Source: Sipunculus nudus
Taxonomy: Eukaryota > Annelida > Sipuncula > Golfingiida > Sipunculidae
Reading direction: 5' to 3'
NCBI GenBank assembly: GCA_026874595.1
Contig: CM049307.1
Coordinates: 52,075,370-52,139,369 of the forward strand
Length of the DNA: 64,000 bases
In this document: piece by piece, positions 58,501-64,000 of the stretch
How positions within the stretch are numbered: the stretch's first letter is position 1
Layout: each line of letters starts with the position of its first letter
Position numbers and translations under genes: made by a program
The notes under the pieces: model-generated
The model's database searches: none
What the model saw: only the letters and a program-made list of their open reading frames with translations
Told to the model about the DNA's origin: nothing

Positions 58501-61500
58501 AATCCCTTAAGTCTTTTATCCTTATCCATTCAGTGCTGGGGTTGGTCGGACTGGGACCTTTATTGCCATGGACACCTTACTAAAACAGGCGGAACAGGAA
58601 GGAAGTATCAGTGTGTATAACTGTGTCACGGAGCTGAGGAAACATCGGGTAGGAATGGTCCAGAGTCTGGTAGGTTTACAATAAGTCGCAACATAAATTA
58701 CACATTAGAAGTCTGCGCTGACTGCACTTGTTACATGGTAACCACATATAAATGTGATTTAACATTCCTGCATGTAATTTACAGGCATTTTACACACGAT
58801 TTTTACATTATCAAACATTTTCCGACGGCACTGTATTGATAATTTATTATATGCCAGACCTCATGGGTATAGTGCCATACGATGCTCTTGTCTCAGTGTT
58901 TGAATGTTGAGTTCTTTTCACAGGACCAGTATATATTTATCCATGAAGCCCTTTTAGAAGCTTTGCATTGTGGGAAGATTGTTCATGACGTCGCACGCTT
59001 TGAGACATGGATGAATGGGCCTTGGGGACAAGAACTAGAAAATCAGTTTATGGTATGTTGTGCGAGTTCCACTATGAAGATTAAATCGTGTCATAGCGTG
59101 AGCTATTTTTTCTCTACGCTTATAAACCATTTAAACATTAATATTTTTTTCATATCTCAGATGCTTGAGAAGATGAGACGCGTTGTGAGGCCAGAAGAAA
59201 CTACCGCAGGTAGACTTGAGGAGAACCAAAGGAAGAACCGGAATCCTCAACTGCTTCCTCTAAACAAGTGGCGCCCCCTGCTCATGATACCTGTCCCACA
59301 ATCAAACGATTACATTAACGCTGTCTTTGTGAAGGTAAATACCTTGAGTTAATTATCTACCAATACAATTATTTAAGCAAATATCCTAGCTATGTTTATA
59401 GCACCGGATAAGGCCAAACCATTGGAAAAAATTGAAGACTGAGTATGTATGCATGCAGGAACATGGTGTCATTTGCTACAAAGATCTGGTGTGAATGCTT
59501 CTTAGTCAAACAACGCTCAGGGGAAAAAATGCAACATTTTATATGGGTTAGGTTTAAATAATCACAATTATAAGTAACACTTTTAGTTGTACTTTTGAAA
59601 CATGGATTTCAGTCATTGTGGCCTGTATTGTTCTGCGACCTATGGGCATAAAACGTAAATCTGAGCACTCGGACAGTCAGACGGGGCAAAAATTGTATCT
59701 GTTAGGCCTAGAATTTTTTAAGGTAACATTCTGAGAGGTCCTGAGCAAAGTTCTAGGAAACATGAAATTAGGTCAATGTGACCTGTATTCTGGATAGGAA
59801 AACTGTCATGTATTCTGTAACCTACGGGCCAAAAAAGTGATGTCGAACAAATTGTATCTGTTAGGCCAAGAAACTTCTAAAGCAACATACAGCAAGGTTC
59901 TGGACAAATCTACTTGCAATCCTGAAATTAGGTTCTGCGACCTATAAGCCGAATACATAATTATGAGCACCCAGACAGTAGTCAGGACATCATATAGACC
60001 GGGGAGGTCATGGGAAAATGTCCTTGGAAATCTGAAATAAGGCCATGGTGACCTATATTCTACGAGCTACTGGCAAACAATATGATTCTGCCCAATCGGA
60101 CAGTCACACAGGATACAAAACTTGACTGTTGGACCTAGAACTTTCTGAAATAGAACCCAGGAGGTCCTTGGTAAGTCTCCTTTGAATCTCAAAATTAGGT
60201 CACTGTGACATATATTCTGTAAGATATAGAAAAAGCATGATTTTAGTACTGTGAAAGTAACTTATGCACCAATCATAACAATATGGCCTAGAAACCTCGT
60301 AATTTAAAATTCAGCGAGTTCTCGGGCAAATTTCCTACAACAATTAAGATCAGCTCATGATGCCCTATATTCTTAGAGGTACAAGCCGATAACCTCATAT
60401 TGAGCACCCATAAAGTCAGACGTGACCAAATTCTTAAATATAGGAGCCAGAAACGTAATGTCCCCTTAGACAACCAAAATAACGTGACTGTGACGAGAGC
60501 TCTGTTATAGAACATGATTTTTGCACCCTCATAGTCAGACAGGCACATTTGGTAGCAGTTATATCTAGAAACATCTAATTTACTGAAGATCCAGGGACGG
60601 CCCTGTAAAATCTTCTATTAAATATGGTGACCCAAAAGTGAGCATTTAGCACCAGATCAGAAATTGACACAAATCGTGGCAGTTTGGCATAGGACCTAGC
60701 ATATAGCATGTATCCTAACGTTTTATGGCCTGTGGAAAAAACGCCTGATTTTGAGAACTCTGGGAGTCATTCTATCTATTATTCCTTAAAAAAATATTAA
60801 TACATGCATCACCTGTATTTCAAATTCAACTGAGGGGCATTGCCCATGGTTGATTTGTTTTCACTAAAGCCTATGTACATTTTTATTTGCCTGTCTTTTC
60901 CATGTCTTGAACAGTTACAGGTTCTTTATGTTCTTTTCTCCACAGTCGGACCGGGGAAATGATGGTATACAAGTAACACAGTCTCCTATGAAGAACACTG
61001 TCAATGATATTTGGCGTCTCATCTACGACTACGAATGTGTTGTGGTTGTGGCATTAAATGTTTTCATAACTGAGGTAGCATTAGCTTTGCTTTACATGAC
61101 AATTTTAATGTGTATCTTCATGACTTCATGGGCCAATCATTTTACAGACCTTTCATTTAAAATAACACAAGTATTTATGATAAGCTGTTTGTTTATTAAT
61201 GTCATGTGGGTGGCACACATGAACTAAATTTAAAAATATAAGAGGAGCTACATTCTTTTAATGTAAACTACCCTCCAGTTTCGAAGTGATTATTCTGCTT
61301 GATGGTATCCCTTACATAACGATCGCATTAGCATTCAGGCTGTGTATTTAAACAAAAGCACCGGCAGAAGAATATTGTGGTCCCGCGTAATCAATTTAAA
61401 TTGCCATTCATATTTATTTTTCTAGCGCTTCTGAGTAAAAACTGTCTTTCCTATCTTCAGGATTTTCCAGAGTATTTCAGCAGGCAGGACTATGGGCCCT

Positions 61501-62368
61501 TTAAGGTGTCAGTCAAATCAACCGATTCGGGTGAAGGATTTGCCAAATATGTTTTAACTTACAGACTGCAGGTACTCTCAACAAGTTTTACTTGTAGTAT
61601 TGGTTTTCTCACTGAGGCGTTTTCTCAGGGAATAGAAAGAACGTATCCGACGAGAATTTAGAAGCAAATAGTTTGAATTGCGTTATGTTTGTTCTTGTAA
61701 GATGATGTTGCTTCGCATGCATTGTTTTTATTTTTATCACCATTCTATTGTGTCAATTCTCTCATTTTCTCGGTAAATCAGTAACATATAACTATCGTTT
61801 TGGGTAAACAATTATTTTAATTTTAACTCGAGGTAATGTTAACTTACAGTACGGGGAGCAATATGAGGCTTTCCTCTTGACGGGCGATCAGGAAGCCCCT
61901 AAAAACAGCCTACCTGACATTGCGACATTCCTTGCTCTTATTGAGGCAACACACCAAGCCAGACAGGGGGATACAGCTGGCCGTATCCTCGTTCACTGCA
62001 GGTCTGTATCCAGGAATATGAAGCAAATGGACCAAATCATAATATTATATAACATTTATATACGTGTGACGAGTGCGGACTTTTTTCGGAAACCTATTGC
62101 TTTAGTCTTCAGCAACTCGACTCCTTGTGGAGTGTATATTTCAGTCATAATATAATATAATAATTATAATGTTACTATAGCAAGGCTAAGGCAGGCTTTC
62201 CATATTATTGGCGACTGTTGTACCTCTAACAGGAATGGCTTGAACCACAGCGGCATGTTCTGTGCTCTCAGTCACATTTGTCAGAAAATCAAATTCGAAC
62301 AGGAAGTGGATGTGTTCCACGCCGTGAAGCAGATCAGAATCAGCCGACCTGAGTTCATCACGTCATTG
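48132..62368 (+). CDS. Gene B: kringle/EGF receptor-type tyrosine phosphatase paralogue, frameshifted before D1
   Basis: Twenty-five coding exons are recognisable. Order: signal peptide, EGF-like, kringle, six EGF-like, TM, juxtamembrane, D1, D2. It matches gene A exon by exon from the membrane inward but has one kringle and seven EGF-like modules instead of two and about 21. As read, translation stops at TGA 56460-56462 after about 553 residues, because exon 12 is one base out of frame with its own 3' part. All D1 and D2 exons after it are individually intact and phase-consistent. It could be a recent pseudogene, a truncated membrane receptor, or a functional gene with a sequence error. A terminal exon equivalent to gene A 39451-39525 was not found. 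Confidence 0.8.
48184..49129. other. Gene B intron 1
   Basis: No additional exon seen. A minus-strand open frame at 48716-49039 shows no recognisable domain and is probably chance or repeat-derived. Confidence 0.5.
49130..49255 (+). CDS. Gene B exon 2: EGF-like module, 'FGWQC' type
   Basis: A 126-nt phase 1-1 exon with [17 protein letters not shown] and SWGPGC. It matches gene A exons 3 and 9 in length and cysteine spacing and again sits directly before a kringle exon. Confidence 0.85.
49418..49681 (+). CDS. Gene B exon 3: kringle domain
   Basis: A 264-nt phase 1-1 exon with six cysteines, YYQGRQSTN start, NYCRNP, VWCYH and a terminal C...C pair. It is a complete kringle, two codons shorter than kringle 1 of gene A. 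The intron before it is only 162 nt. Confidence 0.9.
49977..50574 (+). CDS. Gene B exons 4-5: EGF-like modules
   Basis: Exon 4 is 49977-50111 (135 nt, [10 protein letters not shown] start). It ends at CAAG followed by GCATGT, so the intron needs a GC donor. Both gene A homologues have CAAG followed by GT. Exon 5 is 50437-50574 (138 nt, [10 protein letters not shown] start) with a normal GT donor. Order and type match cassette 2 of gene A. Confidence 0.82.
50112..50113 (+). other. Candidate GC splice donor, gene B intron 4
   Basis: The exon ends CAAG followed by GCATGT. The homologous donors in gene A are CAAG|GTTTGC (16042) and CAAG|GTATGC (21812). Position and phase are conserved, so a GT-to-GC change is the simplest reading. 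GC-AG introns are a known minor class spliced by the U2 spliceosome. Confidence 0.75.
50804..53523. mobile_element. TIR-bounded element carrying a tandem array (gene B intron 5)
   Basis: The ends are inverted repeats: GCTCAGCTGAC at 50804-50814 and GTCAGCTGAGC at 53513-53523. The left part has a CCGTCCGTCCGACCGTCC-type stretch. The interior holds about eight tandem units recognisable by GGGCACAAATCGTAA...GGACCTAGAATCTTCATTC. The first two units are about 290 bp; later ones are about 335-345 bp because they gain a CATCAGTTTCTGCAGACTGG / TGGCGCCACC segment; one is about 270 bp. No protein is encoded. The structure resembles non-autonomous repeat-bearing elements described in bivalves. Confidence 0.8.
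53685..55433 (+). CDS. Gene B exons 6-9: EGF-like modules
   Basis: Exons: 53685-53819 (135 nt), 54294-54434 (141 nt), 54643-54777 (135 nt), 55313-55433 preceded by its start at 55293 (exon 55293-55433, 141 nt). All are phase 1-1 with eight cysteines (for example [40 protein letters not shown]). They are much more divergent from each other than the gene A array, suggesting older modules. Exon 6 follows a 3.1-kb intron filled by a TIR-bounded tandem array. Confidence 0.85.
55470..55517. repeat. (TA)n microsatellite in gene B intron 9
   Basis: Near-pure TA run. Another TA-rich tract is at about 57779-57831 in intron 16. Confidence 0.9.
55764..56061 (+). CDS. Gene B exons 10-11: transmembrane helix and basic stop-transfer
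   Basis: Exon 10 is 55764-55857 (94 nt) with a strongly hydrophobic helix (core [16 protein letters not shown]). Exon 11 is 56000-56061 (62 nt) with basic residues ([17 protein letters not shown]). Phases equal those of gene A exons 26 and 27. Confidence 0.85.
56224..56475 (+). CDS. Gene B exon 12: juxtamembrane exon with frameshift
   Basis: The exon is bounded by a good acceptor and by donor gtggga. Its length of 252 nt is one more than a phase-compatible length. The first part reads in frame through YCN and CDIAIDI. From about 56418 the homology to gene A (PDYI..M...GFEDEYK) continues in the next frame, and the original frame stops at TGA 56460. Against gene A the change is equivalent to a 2-nt loss or a 1-nt gain. 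Confidence 0.85.
56417..56420 (+). other. Frameshift site in gene B
   Basis: Gene A has ATC TTT CCA GAC (I-F-P-D). Gene B has ATT G CCA GAC, so the P-D-Y-I segment is out of frame with the sequence before it. A stop follows 14 codons later. Real mutation and sequencing/assembly error cannot be separated here. Confidence 0.8.
56868..59052 (+). CDS. Gene B exons 13-20: PTP domain D1
   Basis: Exons: 56868-56955, 57146-57222, 57346-57382, 57624-57721, 57968-58090, 58272-58420, 58534-58669, 58924-59052. Landmarks are [65 protein letters not shown] and [17 protein letters not shown]. Phases match gene A throughout and there is no stop or indel. The catalytic residues are retained, which is unexpected for an old pseudogene. 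Confidence 0.9.
59161..62368 (+). CDS. Gene B exons 21-25: PTP domain D2, likely inactive, terminal exon not found
   Basis: Exons: 59161-59334, 60946-61074, 61461-61571, 61850-62001, 62233-62368. The P-loop reads [16 protein letters not shown], with His instead of the essential Arg. The WPD loop is replaced by LLTGDQ. In gene A a 75-nt last exon follows within 250 nt. In gene B nothing similar is visible to 64000. Read-through of the donor would add about 34 unrelated residues, including a poly-Gly run, before a stop at about 62471. Confidence 0.83.
59430..60860. repeat. Degenerate array related to the 50.8-53.5 kb element (gene B intron 21)
   Basis: Repeated phrases such as GGCCTAGAA.TTT, ACATTCTGAGAGGTCC, AAACATGAAATTAGGTC and GTGACCTATATTCT recur every roughly 130-200 bp. 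They parallel GGACCTAGAATCTT, ACATTCTGAGAGACC and GAAATTAGGTCTCTG of the other array. The right end reads AACTGAGGGGCATTGCCCAT, like the other element's end. Probably an older copy of the same family. Confidence 0.65.
61075..61460. other. Gene B intron 22
   Basis: No exon or element identified. Confidence 0.5.
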
Positions 62369-63370
62369 GTAGGTGTCCGTAACATAAATAAAGAACTATC
62401 AGTGACGTTAATTCATCTGCAAGGGGGGGGGGGGGGTTATTCGCGGACAAGGGAGGGACAACATTTTATATGAATGTATTAATATTGATTTTTTTCAATA
62501 AGATTAACCTTAAACTATAGATTTACCTACATATGTATATACTCTATCAGTCTACCTATTTTTATTTATTTCCTAAATCTTATTCTCTGAATAGAAGGGG
62601 CTTGATTATATTGATCAACCCCTGTTGATAAAAAAGGGTGGGGGATGATTTCCAGAATAGGGAGGTACAACTGTTTTATTTAATTTTTTTTCAATATTGA
62701 AAGACATGTATCACATTTTTCCCAAATATATTATAACATTTTAATTATTATTTATTGTATTTCCAGTATATAAATCTTATTCTCTGAATAGTAGGTGGTG
62801 ATTGCATTGATCATCCCCGGTTGCTCAAAAGTGGACCGATATATACCCCCACCAACTGTATTGACGCCCCTGTGAATAATCGCGCCAAAAAATACATACG
62901 CGTGTACACGTGTGCACGTAAAAGTGCGCATTAACATAAACATGAATACCGAGCTTATCGTTATTGCGTTATCATATTTCGGTACAAGGATGACGGGTCT
63001 CCGATTTTAGCCCGAGGGTAAACTGCTTCGTAACTCCATATCCTATATAGTCTCCAGATAATAGATACCTATCACTGATAACGCGGGTAAACAACAAGTA
63101 TAGGGATGACACCTGTCATATCGCGGGGCCGAAAACATGCCAATAGTCTTAAGGCCCTCCGTTTCAAGGGCGGCTTGGCCCCGATGATCAGATATCTAAT
63201 ATAAAACTAATACACTGCCAAATAGTAGAATGTACAAACCTTAAAATTTATTTTTTTTTAAATAATATATGCAGTGTTAAAGCGAATATTTTTACGACTT
63301 TTCGCTTAATGTATAAAAATATTTCTGCCCCACCTATTTTTTTTCAGGGTCGTATTGCCCCTACATACAT
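62369..63370. other. Sequence after the last recognised gene B exon
   Basis: Contains a G-run near 62421-62436 and two degenerate copies of an approximately 80-bp block (AAATCTTATTCTCTGAATAG.AGG) near 62575 and 62767. No exon resembling the RPTP C-terminus was found. Confidence 0.55.
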
Positions 63371-63607
63371 ATACAAACAAATGAAAACAATATGTCAGAT
63401 AGCTTCGATTTTTATTTTTATCTTTTATATTTATATAAATATACTCTGTCAACGGAATATTGTCGTTTATAATAATATTAATCAATTATACAAACAAATC
63501 AAAACAATATGCTAGATACCTTCGATTTTTATTTTTATCTTTTAAATTTTTATAAATATACTCTGTCAACCGAATATTGTCGTTTATAATAATATTAATC
63601 AATTATC
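63371..63607. repeat. Two-copy tandem duplication, 117-bp unit
   Basis: Two near-identical units containing ACAAACAAAT.AAAACAATAT, CTTCGATTTTTATTTTTATC and CTCTGTCAAC.GAATATTGTC, offset by 117 bp. From 63608 to 64000 nothing is identified. Confidence 0.85.
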
Positions 63608-64000
63608 GCACTTATTTTACCGGACGTTTTTATTAATTTTTCGAAACATCCATTAATTTATCATTTTTCTTTTATGTCTTACAGCGCCTTTCAAAGTAGC
63701 CTGTAAACCGAATTAATTTTATTTACCTGTATTACTCTGTTGCTCATAGTAGCACTTACTCCTGGCACATTGCCCAATAAACAACAGAAGTGGACCTCCG
63801 GTGCTTACCCTGCAGAATGTTCTAATAAAACAATATTAATTAATGTGCTAATAACGGTTTTGCTAACTAGTACTTTTATGTAAGAAACAAGACCCGTTAG
63901 ATGACTACGACCTCGACCCGAACCCCACTCCAAAAAAAAACACGCGTACAAGCCACATGTCACACGTTTAAAACCTTGATAAACACAGTCGGTTTTTGTC

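Overview
This window is eukaryotic nuclear DNA, AT-rich and intron-rich, from an invertebrate that is most likely a bivalve mollusc. The species is not identifiable from sequence alone. The bivalve call rests on many short coding exons with GT-AG introns, dense (TA)n and (AAT)n microsatellites, and repeat types I associate with bivalve genomes: 'GGTCACCGTGACCTACTTTTCA'-like repeats, 'TGACCTTGACCATTTGACC'-like repeats, and elements that open with TAGCTCAGCTGAC followed by CCGTCCGTCC. No bacterial-type genes, rRNA or intact tRNA genes were seen.

Layout. Positions 1-12,411 are intergenic and repeat-rich: trinucleotide microsatellites, two small dispersed repeat families, poly-C tracts and TA tracts, with no supported gene. 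Positions 12,412-39,525 hold gene A on the + strand. I could follow its 42 coding exons with an open frame from ATG to TAG: 5,445 nt, 1,814 residues, every junction phase-consistent. It encodes a receptor-type protein tyrosine phosphatase (RPTP) with a signal peptide, two kringle domains, about 21 eight-cysteine EGF-like (laminin/MEGF-type) modules, one transmembrane helix, an apparently active PTP domain D1, and a D2 whose catalytic signature is lost. Positions 39,526-48,131 are intergenic with MITEs and degenerate repeats. Positions 48,132-62,368 hold gene B, a shorter paralogue in the same orientation with one kringle, seven EGF-like modules, one TM helix, D1 and D2. Gene B has a frameshift just before D1, a probable GC-AG intron, and no visible terminal exon. 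Positions 62,369-64,000 contain only repeats and low-complexity DNA.

How the parts fit. All ectodomain exons are symmetric phase 1-1 modules of 126-141 nt (EGF) or 264-270 nt (kringle), so they can be duplicated or lost without breaking the frame. The sequence shows this happening. A block of EGF, kringle, EGF, EGF is duplicated inside gene A, eleven consecutive exons of exactly 135 nt form an EGF array, and at least five decayed EGF exons lie between live ones. The most interesting object is therefore a tandem pair of kringle/EGF receptor phosphatases whose extracellular arrays are turning over quickly while D1 is conserved. A role in recognition at the cell surface is inference only.

Limits. 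Exon ends come from reading splice consensus, phase and paralogue comparison by eye. No transcript evidence or database search was available. UTRs and promoters are not resolved.
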